DNA of 64,000 nt from positions 1 through 64,000 of the forward strand of contig JAGOOO010000005.1 of the NCBI GenBank assembly GCA_017992475.1. Reading direction: 5' to 3'. A program made the translations under genes and the position numbers. Source of the stretch: Caldisericia bacterium. Its GTDB lineage: Bacteria > Caldisericota > Caldisericia > JAAYUI01. Position 1 is the first letter of the stretch, and the number at the start of each line of letters is the position of its first letter. The notes under the pieces are model-generated. The model was not told the DNA's origin. It saw only the letters and a list, made by a program, of their open reading frames with translations, and ran no database searches. Positions 1 to 7,945 of the stretch are shown one piece after another.

Positions 1-26
1 TGAGCCAGGATCAAACTCTTCGAGCA
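1..26 (-). rRNA. 16S ribosomal RNA, 5' end only (partial)
   Basis: The first 19 bases are the reverse complement of the universal 16S 5' sequence (the 27F primer site, AGAGTTTGATCCTGGCTCA), so a 16S gene runs off the left edge on the minus strand. Base 19 corresponds to about E. coli position 8, which puts the mature 5' end near base 26. Only this fragment is present, so it cannot identify the organism. Confidence 0.95.
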
Positions 27-246
27 ACTTATGTGCTGACATCGAAGATGTCTTTAACACACCAATTATTTATCGAATTGAAGGGTTCCATCACTATCTA
101 GTTTTCAAACTGCCGCTCGCAAAAGGCCTCGGGGTTCCCCCTTTCGCCGCTTGCTCGTATCAGGTTAGCAGATTCAGGTCACTCTGTCAAGAGGCACTTC
201 ATCGCCAACGAGTTTGTAAGTCTACTGAAAACGGGGAGGATGTCAA
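27..246 (-). promoter_or_regulatory. rRNA operon leader with two tandem promoters
   Basis: On the minus strand an upstream promoter has TTGACA (246-241), 16 bases, then TAGACT (224-219). A second has TTGACA (190-185), 17 bases, then TAACCT (167-162). Both point into the 16S gene. The leader then carries a perfect hairpin GACATC-GAA-GATGTC (38-52) about 12 bases before the mature 16S end, and a TTTGAAAACTAGATAG stretch near 95-110 like those seen in Firmicutes rRNA leaders and spacers. Tandem promoters are usual for rRNA operons; the hairpin may be a processing or antitermination element (inference). Confidence 0.75.
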
Positions 247-468
247 CAAGGTATATTAAAGGGTCATAAATTGGCAAATAATATTGCACCATGCTTATAT
301 TTTTGGAATACAATCCTTTGCCTATTGGTTAAGGGCAAAAAGGACATGTGTTTCATCAAGCCGCAGAAATATTGTCTAATCCAATGTTTTTATCTTTGGT
401 TGCACTTAACTGTATAAATGTTATATTGATATTGCAAAATATTCGCAATATATAAAGAGGTAGATGAA
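247..468. other. Intergenic region between rRNA promoter and feoA
   Basis: AT-rich spacer without a gene. Just before feoA lies an inverted repeat, ATATTGC (429-435), nine bases, GCAATAT (445-451), with an AAAGAGG ribosome site after it at about 455-461. The repeat sits where the feo promoter should be and is a plausible operator for an iron regulator (Fur/DtxR/IdeR type). It does not match a textbook Fur box well, so the regulator is unassigned. Confidence 0.45.
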
Positions 469-756
469 ATGGAGATCGAAACTAGCTTGCCAAGGCCACT
501 GACAAGCTTCAGGCCAGGTGATGAAATAGAGATAGTAAGCATCCCTGGGTGTAGCATGCGTAAGAGACTCGCAGATCTTGGCATTACAGCAGGTGCTTGC
601 ATCAAGGTCCTAAGGTCCGACTTCTCTGGCCCCGTTCTTGTATTGGTAAAATGTGTCAGGCTGGCCATAGGAAGAGGCATGGCCTCAAAGATCATCTGCC
701 GGGAAACCTCCAAATGCCTGCTCCAGCAGCAAAAAGATGAAAACTGCCCCATTTGA
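469..756 (+). CDS. feoA: FeoA, ferrous iron transport accessory protein
   Basis: A 95-residue protein with a single FeoA SH3-like domain (about residues 8-85): the LTSFRPGDEIEIVSIPG start, a central RKRLADLGITAG turn and a C-terminal RLAIGRGMASKI segment are typical. FeoA is a small cytosolic partner of the FeoB ferrous iron permease. It heads a three-gene operon, followed by a heavy-metal ATPase and feoB. The ATG has an AAAGAGG site about 8 bases upstream. A Cys- and Gln-rich tail (residues 84-94) goes slightly beyond the usual domain. Iron control is suggested by the palindrome at 429-451. Confidence 0.9.
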   Translation: MEIETSLPRPLTSFRPGDEIEIVSIPGCSMRKRLADLGITAGACIKVLRSDFSGPVLVLVKCVRLAIGRGMASKIICRETSKCLLQQQKDENCPI

Positions 757-759
757 GAT

Positions 760-781
760 GTAGAATGTTCTACTGTATAAT
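760..781 (+). promoter_or_regulatory. Internal promoter with palindromic operator before the metal ATPase
   Basis: A perfect 14-base palindrome GTAGAATGTTCTAC (760-773) is directly followed by TGTATAAT, whose TATAAT (776-781) is a consensus -10 box. The palindrome fills the spacer side of the promoter, so a bound repressor would block it. It lies between feoA and the ATPase and would let the ATPase and feoB respond to a separate metal signal. The regulator cannot be named from the sequence. Confidence 0.5.
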
Positions 782-867
782 AAACATACATCTTTTAACT
801 GCTCCTCGTATGCGAATATCTTGCTCCCATGCTCAACAGGAGTACTCTTCTTTTGGTGACAAACATA

Positions 868-3159
868 ATGGCAAAACAAGAACAATCAAAAAATAAAATG
901 GAATTCAGGCTATCCGGTCTTTCTTGCCCGGATTGTGCAAAAGGTCTTGAAAAAACTGTTTCCAGAATAGATGGCGTCGACTCGTGCAGGCTTGTTTTCT
1001 CGGCTTCAAAAATAATAGTCGAAGGAACTATGCCTCACGAAGTGGTTGCAAAAACCATCAAGGATATGGGTTACGAAATAGTGGAGGAAGACAAAACCTC
1101 AAATACTCCCAAGAAAAATAAAAGATACAAGGGTTTTATCGGATTTATCCAGTTTCTCCTTGGAGACCGCGATACAATACTGGCGCTGATTGGATTTGTT
1201 CTTGTTTTTCCAGGACTCGTCTTTGACGAGTTGCTTCCCTTCCTGGGTATTGGCACACCGGTTTTCGAGTATATGGCCATAGCGGCTTTGATCATTGCGG
1301 GCTACCCGGTGTTTATCTCGGCATTCAAAAACCTCTTTTCAAATCACGAAATAACAATGAACCTGCTGATGGTTATTGCAGGTGTTGGCGGTGTTGTGAT
1401 CGGCGCATACACCGAGGCTGGACTGGTAATGGTCCTTTTCATGATCGGCGAGGCACTCGAAGGCTACACCATGGAGCAGTCGAGGGATGCAATCAGGAAG
1501 CTGATGGAAGTCGCTCCAAACGACGCTCTCGTATTGAGGCCATGCGTTGACTGTGAAGAACACATGGGGAAAGATGGCTATAATGGCGGCCCATGCCCAT
1601 TCTGTGGCCCTGAAGAAAAAAAGGTGCCAGTTGAAGAGCTTGTTGTTGGCGACAGAATTGTAGTGAAGCCTGGCGAGAAGATCCCAATGGATGGCATCGT
1701 TATATCAGGAAGCTCGTCAGTTGACCAGGCGCCGATAACAGGTGAAAGCATCCCGGTTTACAAGTGCGAGGAAGACCGTGTGTTTGCAGGAAGCATCAAT
1801 GGCGAGGGCGCCTTGACGATCGAAGTCACAAACATCTCGTCTGACAACACAATCAGCAGGATGATCAGGCTTGTTGAGGAAGCCCAGGAGAGAAAAGCAC
1901 CCGCCGAAAGGTTCGTAGACAGGTTTGCAAAATATTACACTCCGGTCGTCATCGTGCTGGCAATACTGGTTGCTTCTGTGCCTCCAATATTTTTTGGTGC
2001 GCCATTCCTCAACCTGGCCAATGGCACCCAGGGCTGGCTCTACAGGGCGCTGGAGCTGCTCGTTGTCGCCTGCCCCTGCTCGCTGGTCATAAGTGTTCCA
2101 GTAACAATTGTAAGCGCGATTAGTAATGCAGCCAGGAATGGCGTTTTGATAAAAGGCGGGGCCTACCTGGAAGAACTCTCCAGGACAAAAATAATTGCAT
2201 TTGACAAAACCGGGACATTGACGGAAGGCAAACCAAGAGTCATAAAAGTAAAATCTGAAAACTGCCTTAGCTGTGAGGGCGGCGACTGCAAGCATTGCAA
2301 CGATTTGCTTGCAATTGCATCATCAGTTGAAAGCAGGAGTGAACACCCCCTGGCACAGGCAATCCTGGAAGAAGCCAGGGCAAGGGGCATCCACGCCCAT
2401 TACAAGCCCGCAGAAAACGTAATGGCCCTGAGTGGAAAGGGTGTCAGTGGGAAGGTCAACGGCGACAGCGTTTTTGTAGGTAGCCATTCATTTTTTGACA
2501 GCAATGTCCCCCATGATCCTCTGACTTGCGAAGAGATCAATCTGGCAACAATCCAGGGTTACACCCCACTGCTTGTGAGCATTGAAGGAAAATATTCCGG
2601 ATTTATAACCGTCGCAGACACAGTTCGCGACACCAGCAAGGTGGCAGTCGACAAGCTAAAAAAGATGGGCATCGAAAATCTCGTCATGCTTACTGGTGAT
2701 GCAAAGGCAACAGCAAAACTGATTGCAGACCAGGTGGGAATAGAAAAGGTATATTCAGAGCTTCTCCCGGAGAAAAAACTTGATGCAATAAAAGATCTGA
2801 TGGGCTCAGAAAAACATGTCGCCATGGTTGGTGACGGAATAAATGATGCCCCTGCGCTTGCAGAGTCATCAGTTGGCATTGCAATGGGAAGCACTGGAAC
2901 AGGACAAGCAATGGAAACATCCGATGTTGTGCTTATGAGTGGCGATTTGAGCAAACTCCCGTTTACTTTTCGCATTTCCAGGCATGCCATGAGGACCATC
3001 TACCAGAACATAGCCTTTTCGCTTGCAGTAAAGGCAAGCTTTTTTGTCGTTGTGCTGCTTGGTTTTGGAACCATGTGGCTTGCCGTGCTGGCCGATGTTG
3101 GAGTGACATTCCTTGTTTCCCTTAATGGCATGCGGCTCCTCAGGTTCAGGGACAGATAA
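868..3159 (+). CDS. P1B-type heavy-metal ATPase (Zn/Cd/Pb group) with extra cysteine clusters
   Basis: A 763-residue cation-translocating ATPase. The start at 868 is chosen because GGTGA precedes it; an in-frame ATG at 829 has no ribosome site. In order: an HMA metal-binding domain with CPDC (20-23), membrane helices, actuator domain, the CPC transport motif (402-404), the phosphorylated aspartate in DKTGT (D446), GDGINDAP, and a last helix with ADVGVTFLVSLNG. The Asp-bearing last helix resembles the ZntA/CadA group (Zn2+, Cd2+, Pb2+), so the substrate is probably one of these, though the position between feoA and feoB leaves iron possible. Two insertions are odd: C226, C229, C243, C246 in the actuator domain, and C466, C469, C474, C477 just after the phosphorylation site. 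It ends 12 bases before feoB. Confidence 0.9.
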   Translation: MAKQEQSKNKMEFRLSGLSCPDCAKGLEKTVSRIDGVDSCRLVFSASKIIVEGTMPHEVVAKTIKDMGYEIVEEDKTSNTPKKNKRYKGFIGFIQFLLGDRDTILALIGFVLVFPGLVFDELLPFLGIGTPVFEYMAIAALIIAGYPVFISAFKNLFSNHEITMNLLMVIAGVGGVVIGAYTEAGLVMVLFMIGEALEGYTMEQSRDAIRKLMEVAPNDALVLRPCVDCEEHMGKDGYNGGPCPFCGPEEKKVPVEELVVGDRIVVKPGEKIPMDGIVISGSSSVDQAPITGESIPVYKCEEDRVFAGSINGEGALTIEVTNISSDNTISRMIRLVEEAQERKAPAERFVDRFAKYYTPVVIVLAILVASVPPIFFGAPFLNLANGTQGWLYRALELLVVACPCSLVISVPVTIVSAISNAARNGVLIKGGAYLEELSRTKIIAFDKTGTLTEGKPRVIKVKSENCLSCEGGDCKHCNDLLAIASSVESRSEHPLAQAILEEARARGIHAHYKPAENVMALSGKGVSGKVNGDSVFVGSHSFFDSNVPHDPLTCEEINLATIQGYTPLLVSIEGKYSGFITVADTVRDTSKVAVDKLKKMGIENLVMLTGDAKATAKLIADQVGIEKVYSELLPEKKLDAIKDLMGSEKHVAMVGDGINDAPALAESSVGIAMGSTGTGQAMETSDVVLMSGDLSKLPFTFRISRHAMRTIYQNIAFSLAVKASFFVVVLLGFGTMWLAVLADVGVTFLVSLNGMRLLRFRDR

Positions 3160-3171
3160 GGAAAAAAGGGT

Positions 3172-5163
3172 TTGGCAAACAACGACCTGACAATTGCACT
3201 GGCCGGAAACCCGAACACTGGCAAAACATCTGTTTTCAACGCATTGACAGGCTCAACGCAGGCCGTTGGCAACTGGCCGGGTGTCACTGTCGAAAAAAAG
3301 ACTGGCAGGATGCTTGTAGACGGTGTACAAGCTGAAATAGTAGACTTGCCAGGAACATACTCCTTATCTGCATTCACAGAGGATGAAATCGTTGCCAGGG
3401 ACTTTCTGGTCAAAAACACTCCCGATGTCGCAATCAACGTTGTCGACTCAACGGCCCTCGAACACAGTCTTTTCCTGACGCTCCAGCTCATAGAGCTTGA
3501 GGTACCACTTGTTATAGCACTTAATATGCAGGACGAGGCACAAAAAAAAGGCATAAAGATCGATTCCGCAAAACTGTCCAGGATACTTGGCGTGCCTGTC
3601 GTAGAGACTGTTGGCTCAACCGGGCGGGGCATGGCAGAATTAAAAAAAACCGCAATTCAAGTTGGCAAATCAAAACAAAAAAGCCACTACAGGGTTGATT
3701 TCGGCACAGACATAGAGGTCTCGGCCAAAAAAATAGAGTGCGCAATAAGCTCGGATGAAGTGTCAAAAACAAGCTACAAAACACACTTTTTCGCCCACAA
3801 ACTGCTGGAGAAAGACCCACAGGTAGAGCATGAACTAGATTCCATAGCACACAGCGAAAAAGTACACGAGATCGTGGCCATGGAAATAAAGAAACTCACA
3901 AAAATATATGGCGATGACATCGAAACCCTTGTTGCCGACAGGAGGTATGCTGCAGCAAACGGGTTGGCAAAAATGGTCACCATCTCTTCACCTCAGGGGA
4001 AGGCGGAGGTCACCGATGCCATTGATTCCGTCCTGATAAACAAATTCTTTGGCATTATCTTTTTTCTTGTGATCCTGTGGGGTGTTTTCCAGCTGACTTT
4101 CCTTTTGGGAAATCCCATCGGAGAGCTAATTGGCACTGGTTTGGACAAGCTGGGGGCATGGATACAACAGACCCTGCAGTCCGTGCCATGGCTTGGCGGA
4201 GTACTCCACGATGCAATAATAAATGGCGTTGGCGGAGTGCTTGCCCTATTTCCTAACATCTTCATCCTGTTTGTGTTTTTGAGTGCACTTGAAGACTCCG
4301 GTTACATGGCAAGGATAGCTTTCGTAATGGATGGCCTGATGTCGAGAATAGGTCTTTCCGGGAAGGCATTTGTGCCATTTGTGATAGGTTTTGGATGCTC
4401 AGTGCCGGCAGTCATGGCAACAAGGACACTGGAAAGCAAAAGGGACAGGATAATAACAATCCTGTCAGCGCCACTTGTGACCTGTTCTGCAAGGATGGAG
4501 GTACTCGTCTTTGTTGCCAGCGCATTTTTTGGTGCAAGCGCAGGCAATTTCGTCTGGGCCGTAGTTGCTCTCAGCATGACACTGTCTGTCGGAACAGCGA
4601 AATTCTTTGGATTAGTTTTGTTCAAAAACCAGCCACCGACCCCACTCCTCATTGAATTGCCTCCATATAGGGTGCCAACTGTGAGGAGCGTCCTGATCCA
4701 CACCTGGGACAGAGCAAAACATTTCATCAAGAAAGCTGGAGGAGTTATTCTCATTGGGTCGCTGGTTTTCTGGGTTGCATCAAACATCCCCTGGGGCGTC
4801 AGGCTTGAGAACACCATAATAGGCCAGATTGGCCACTTCATTTCATTTGCATTTACGCCACTTGGCCTCGACTGGCGTGCATCTGTTGCGCTTCTTTTCG
4901 GGATTGTGGCAAAAGAAGTCGTGATAGCAGTCTTTGGACAACTTGGTGATGGGAGCCATGATAATATAAGCAAGTGGTATTCTTCATCATCAGCACTTGG
5001 GCTCATGGTGTTTCTCAACCTCTACACGCCATGCCTTGCAACCATAGCCGCAACCAAAGCAGAAGCAGGATGGAAATGGGCCACCTTTCAGGTTGCATAC
5101 AGTCTTGCCCTGGCATGGATCATGGCATTTCTGGTGGTTAAGGTTTCAGTATTGTTTTTGTAA
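3172..5163 (+). CDS. feoB: FeoB, ferrous iron permease
   Basis: A 663-residue FeoB that moves Fe2+ across the inner membrane using an N-terminal G domain. Visible are the G1 loop GNPNTGKTS (12-20), G3 DLPG (58-61), a linker helical domain to about residue 280, and the two gate repeats with GFGCSVPA and ITILSAPLVTCSARM in a membrane part of about ten helices. It starts with TTG after AAGGAAAAAAGGG, 12 bases behind the ATPase, so the two are probably co-translated. It ends one base before the stop of the convergent gene at 5165. No separate terminator is seen. Confidence 0.95.
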   Translation: MANNDLTIALAGNPNTGKTSVFNALTGSTQAVGNWPGVTVEKKTGRMLVDGVQAEIVDLPGTYSLSAFTEDEIVARDFLVKNTPDVAINVVDSTALEHSLFLTLQLIELEVPLVIALNMQDEAQKKGIKIDSAKLSRILGVPVVETVGSTGRGMAELKKTAIQVGKSKQKSHYRVDFGTDIEVSAKKIECAISSDEVSKTSYKTHFFAHKLLEKDPQVEHELDSIAHSEKVHEIVAMEIKKLTKIYGDDIETLVADRRYAAANGLAKMVTISSPQGKAEVTDAIDSVLINKFFGIIFFLVILWGVFQLTFLLGNPIGELIGTGLDKLGAWIQQTLQSVPWLGGVLHDAIINGVGGVLALFPNIFILFVFLSALEDSGYMARIAFVMDGLMSRIGLSGKAFVPFVIGFGCSVPAVMATRTLESKRDRIITILSAPLVTCSARMEVLVFVASAFFGASAGNFVWAVVALSMTLSVGTAKFFGLVLFKNQPPTPLLIELPPYRVPTVRSVLIHTWDRAKHFIKKAGGVILIGSLVFWVASNIPWGVRLENTIIGQIGHFISFAFTPLGLDWRASVALLFGIVAKEVVIAVFGQLGDGSHDNISKWYSSSSALGLMVFLNLYTPCLATIAATKAEAGWKWATFQVAYSLALAWIMAFLVVKVSVLFL

Positions 5164-5164
5164 C

Positions 5165-6361
5165 TTAGCGACCAATGGTGTTGATATGGATCTTGTCAAA
5201 ATAATTCAGGTCCTCGCTGTCCGACCAAAGGAAAATTCCCTTTTTGAAATCTACAAGCCAATTATTGCTTGTTTTACCTGAAATAGCCTCAAATTCTATT
5301 CGATCTGATACACAATAACCCCAAATTGTATATTCTTCGAGAATAGGACGATTCTTTCTTTTATAGTCAACCCACAATAGGAAATCCCCATCAATCATAA
5401 GATTATCTTTTGGGGTTTCTGACGAGGAAAGCTTGATTGGCGTAATCGGATTGCTAGAGGTATCAGCCAGATAAATATAGGATGTGCTTTTCCGGTCAGG
5501 CGGCGATTCGTAGACTGCCCTATAAACAACGCAATTTCCTGAAATCTTTGGGGCATAGGTACAATATCTGGATGTATCAATTGTAAATACCAGGCCCTCA
5601 GAAATTCTATATCCATATATATCAGAATCCCATGAACCCTTCCTATGGTCCTCCCAAACAAGGATATCCCCCTTCAGATCAAGGTTTTTTTGGGCACCTA
5701 CTTCTGTGCAAACACTTTTTTGCTCAAGCGTCTCTAGGTTGAATGAGAAGATATCACTCCCATTCTTTTTATTGACTGTTGTGGAATAAAAAACCATTCT
5801 GCCATCGCTGATATACTCTATTGGATGGGTATACGGTACAGTTTGAGAAATCTGCATCTCACTCTCTTTTTCAATATTGTACGCCCATAGCTCATGGGAA
5901 ACCATATTATCTTTCGAAACAAACTTCCTGTATAAAAAATATTCTCCTGAAAGGGCATACGATACATTTCTGATCCTCAGGGAGTCGCGTACAATATATT
6001 TTTTATTTTTTGTTGTCCTATTCATAAAAACAACACGATCAGGGTCTGAACGCGACGACTCAAACCAGGCTATATATTTTTCACCTACCATTACTTCATA
6101 CTCGAGTTTATCGCTAGTATTGGTGATATTCTCCAGCTCGCCTGCATCAAGATTGAAGCAGTAGACATCTCGTTTTGTGAGTTTACAATTATCTTTTGTA
6201 GGCACAAAGTATAACTCTTTGCCATCAAATGATGAACTAACGATCATGCTTTTGCACAAGTCTTCAATTACAGACTCATTTTTTATGTATTTGCTCGTGG
6301 CAACCCCAAAGGAAGAGCAAGGCACGATGACTGACAGCAAAAACGCCAAGATACGCCCCAT
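5165..6361 (-). CDS. Secreted beta-propeller protein (TolB-like repeats), function unknown
   Basis: A 398-residue protein with a signal peptide (MGRILAFLLSVIVPCSSFG) and repeated strands of the kind DILVWEDHRKG..SDIYGYRI, where short W-D/S motifs recur about every 45-60 residues. This pattern fits a TolB-like six- or seven-bladed propeller facing the outside of the cell. There is no enzyme motif. GGAGG lies 8 bases before the ATG. It stands alone between feoB (convergent) and the methyltransferase. I cannot give it a role beyond a probable binding surface. Confidence 0.6.
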   Translation of the reverse strand: MGRILAFLLSVIVPCSSFGVATSKYIKNESVIEDLCKSMIVSSSFDGKELYFVPTKDNCKLTKRDVYCFNLDAGELENITNTSDKLEYEVMVGEKYIAWFESSRSDPDRVVFMNRTTKNKKYIVRDSLRIRNVSYALSGEYFLYRKFVSKDNMVSHELWAYNIEKESEMQISQTVPYTHPIEYISDGRMVFYSTTVNKKNGSDIFSFNLETLEQKSVCTEVGAQKNLDLKGDILVWEDHRKGSWDSDIYGYRISEGLVFTIDTSRYCTYAPKISGNCVVYRAVYESPPDRKSTSYIYLADTSSNPITPIKLSSSETPKDNLMIDGDFLLWVDYKRKNRPILEEYTIWGYCVSDRIEFEAISGKTSNNWLVDFKKGIFLWSDSEDLNYFDKIHINTIGR

Positions 6362-6458
6362 AATAATTACCTCCTTGAAGTATTTTTTACACTGTCAGAA
6401 ATTAAAAACAATCCCTCCGCAAAAGAAAAATGTGAATTATATATTTATTGCCTACAAA

Positions 6459-7046
6459 TTACCGCTTTACACCAAGCAAGAAATACATCCTGTCATCATC
6501 AACAATTTTTGCCACATCAAGTGAATTTATCCTCATAAGATCGGCAAGCTCTGCGCCCTTTGGCAGGTAATCCCCACCGATTTCAGGGCCAGCACCAGCA
6601 TGTATGTGATTTATTTCGTCGCGTGACTGTGAATGGCAGATGGCCAGTCTTCCACCTTTTTTCAAGAGCCTCGCAAAACTCGCAACAGCTCTCTTGCCAT
6701 CATCAAAATGTGGGAAAACCGAGTAACAGACAATGACATCAAACAGGTCGTTGCCAGGGACCTCTATGGCATCTGCACAGACAAATTTGAGGTTTTTGTG
6801 GGAGAATTTTCTGCTTGCCATTTCAAGCATCTTCTCTGCAATATCGTAGGCCTCCAGGGAGCCATTCTCGCCAATCTGGCCCATAATATGGGGCACCATG
6901 ACGCCTGTTCCAGTGCCAACATCCATGACCCTGTCACCAGCACAAAAACCAATCATTTCAACAATTTCATTCAGTTTTGCCTGGTCGTGCTTGGCATGGT
7001 TGTCCCAGTTTTCAGCGTGGTTGTTGAAAAATTCTGCCTTGCTCAT
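6459..7046 (-). CDS. Class I SAM-dependent methyltransferase
   Basis: A 195-residue cytosolic methyltransferase of the UbiE/Methyltransf_11 kind. Motif I is VMDVGTGTGVM (about 40-50), motif II has the acidic AYD end (66-68), and post-motif residues CADAIEVP (89-96) and FDVIVCYSVFPHF follow. Its ATG overlaps the TGA of the ECF S-component gene (ATGA), so the two are translated together. Pairing with a vitamin or metal importer suggests it modifies the imported compound or an intermediate of it, but the substrate cannot be read from sequence. Confidence 0.85.
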   Translation of the reverse strand: MSKAEFFNNHAENWDNHAKHDQAKLNEIVEMIGFCAGDRVMDVGTGTGVMVPHIMGQIGENGSLEAYDIAEKMLEMASRKFSHKNLKFVCADAIEVPGNDLFDVIVCYSVFPHFDDGKRAVASFARLLKKGGRLAICHSQSRDEINHIHAGAGPEIGGDYLPKGAELADLMRINSLDVAKIVDDDRMYFLLGVKR

Positions 7047-7582
7047 CCAGTCTGTTGCTCCTTTGGATGCAACCCAGCTTTTCTGACTATTTCAACAACA
7101 GCTGGTATAAGCACGAGCTGTATGAGAACACCCGGCCAGCCTGTTGCTAACCCACCCCAAACATACATTGCTGGATTTTGTTTATTAAAACCAAATGCAA
7201 CTACTAGCACAAAAACAACAAACCCCAAGACTATTCTTCCACAAACCATTGCCAGCACGAGGCTCAAGATTGAATTCATCCTCAATTTTTCGTAGAACAA
7301 GCCAGCAAAAAATCCATATGCTGCAAGCTCAAATGCCATAACAATAGCAACTGGGAAAGGACCAAAGGGCGGCATTCCGGTCATGGCCCCTGAAAGGATT
7401 GGGGTTATGGCACCAATTGCCATGGCATAAAATGGGCCCACAAAAAAACCTGCCAGAAGAACCGGGATGTGCATTGGTAGAAACATTGAACCACCAAGGT
7501 TCGTGGCATGGAAAACGTAGGGAAGCAGAATGCCAAGCGCAAGGAAAAGTGCTGAAAGAGTCAATCTTTTTGTATCGTTCAT
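7043..7582 (-). CDS. ECF transporter S component
   Basis: A 179-residue membrane protein with about six helices. The start is the ATG at 7582 with AGGAGG 6 bases upstream; ten extra in-frame residues upstream lack a site. The FLPMHIPVLLAGFFVGPFYA and TGMPPFGPFPVAIVMAFELA segments are typical of ECF_trnsprt substrate-binding S components, which bind a vitamin, cofactor precursor or metal and share an ATPase/EcfT module encoded elsewhere. No EcfA or EcfT genes are in the window. It overlaps the methyltransferase gene and runs divergently from the FeoC-like regulator, 114 bases away. Confidence 0.8.
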   Translation of the reverse strand: MNDTKRLTLSALFLALGILLPYVFHATNLGGSMFLPMHIPVLLAGFFVGPFYAMAIGAITPILSGAMTGMPPFGPFPVAIVMAFELAAYGFFAGLFYEKLRMNSILSLVLAMVCGRIVLGFVVFVLVVAFGFNKQNPAMYVWGGLATGWPGVLIQLVLIPAVVEIVRKAGLHPKEQQTG

Positions 7583-7684
7583 TGTTGTCCTCCTACCCAA
7601 AACGCAATCCATGATAATTTTTTGCTTATTAAAAAACCAGCCATTAAGAATTCCACAAAAACTCGCTTCTGCTGCTAAGATAGA

Positions 7685-7699
7685 TATAATTAGTCTATG
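7685..7699 (+). promoter_or_regulatory. Promoter of leaderless FeoC-like gene
   Basis: A consensus TATAAT (7685-7690) ends six bases before the ATG at 7697. Transcription would begin at or next to the start codon, and no Shine-Dalgarno sequence exists. No clear -35 box is seen, so activation may need a protein. Confidence 0.6.
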
Positions 7700-7945
7700 G
7701 TTTCCAGATTAATTAACCTGATCGAATCCAAAGGCTTTGTTTCGCTTGCGCAAGCGGCAAGGGAGTTGGGGACAACCCAAGAGGTTTTAAAGGAAATTGT
7801 GACCCTGCTTCTCAAAAAAGGCATATTGAAAAAAACAATCCCCGCAAAGGATTGCTCCTGCGGGGATTGTTCATCCTGCAAAAACTGCCCGATGTCAAAC
7901 TTTTCAGACGGTGAATCTTTTTATGTTCTTGGCAAAAGGGACTAA
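7697..7945 (+). CDS. FeoC-like winged-helix regulator with Cys cluster
   Basis: An 82-residue protein: an N-terminal winged helix (about 1-48, with LAQAARELGTTQEVLKEIV as the helix-turn-helix) followed by five cysteines, C53, C55, C58, C61, C64, in a CxCxxCxxCxxC pattern. This matches the FeoC-like family (PF09012), in which the cysteines hold an oxygen-sensitive Fe-S cluster. It is not in the feo operon but 2.5 kb away, next to the ECF S-component gene, which it may control. The mRNA appears leaderless. Its stop overlaps that of the convergent membrane-protein gene. Confidence 0.8.
   Translation: MVSRLINLIESKGFVSLAQAARELGTTQEVLKEIVTLLLKKGILKKTIPAKDCSCGDCSSCKNCPMSNFSDGESFYVLGKRD

Noticed and set aside
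829-867. Longer start of the metal ATPase at 829
   Set aside because: No ribosome site is near 829, while GGTGA precedes the ATG at 868, and the extra 13 residues match nothing in the family.
4302-5018. Long open frame on the minus strand inside feoB (238 codons)
   Set aside because: It is fully covered by conserved feoB sequence, has no ribosome site or recognisable motif, and its residue make-up is that of a reverse reading of a membrane protein.
5170-5281. Small plus-strand frame after feoB
   Set aside because: It is out of frame with feoB, has no ribosome site and lies opposite the 3' end of the propeller gene.
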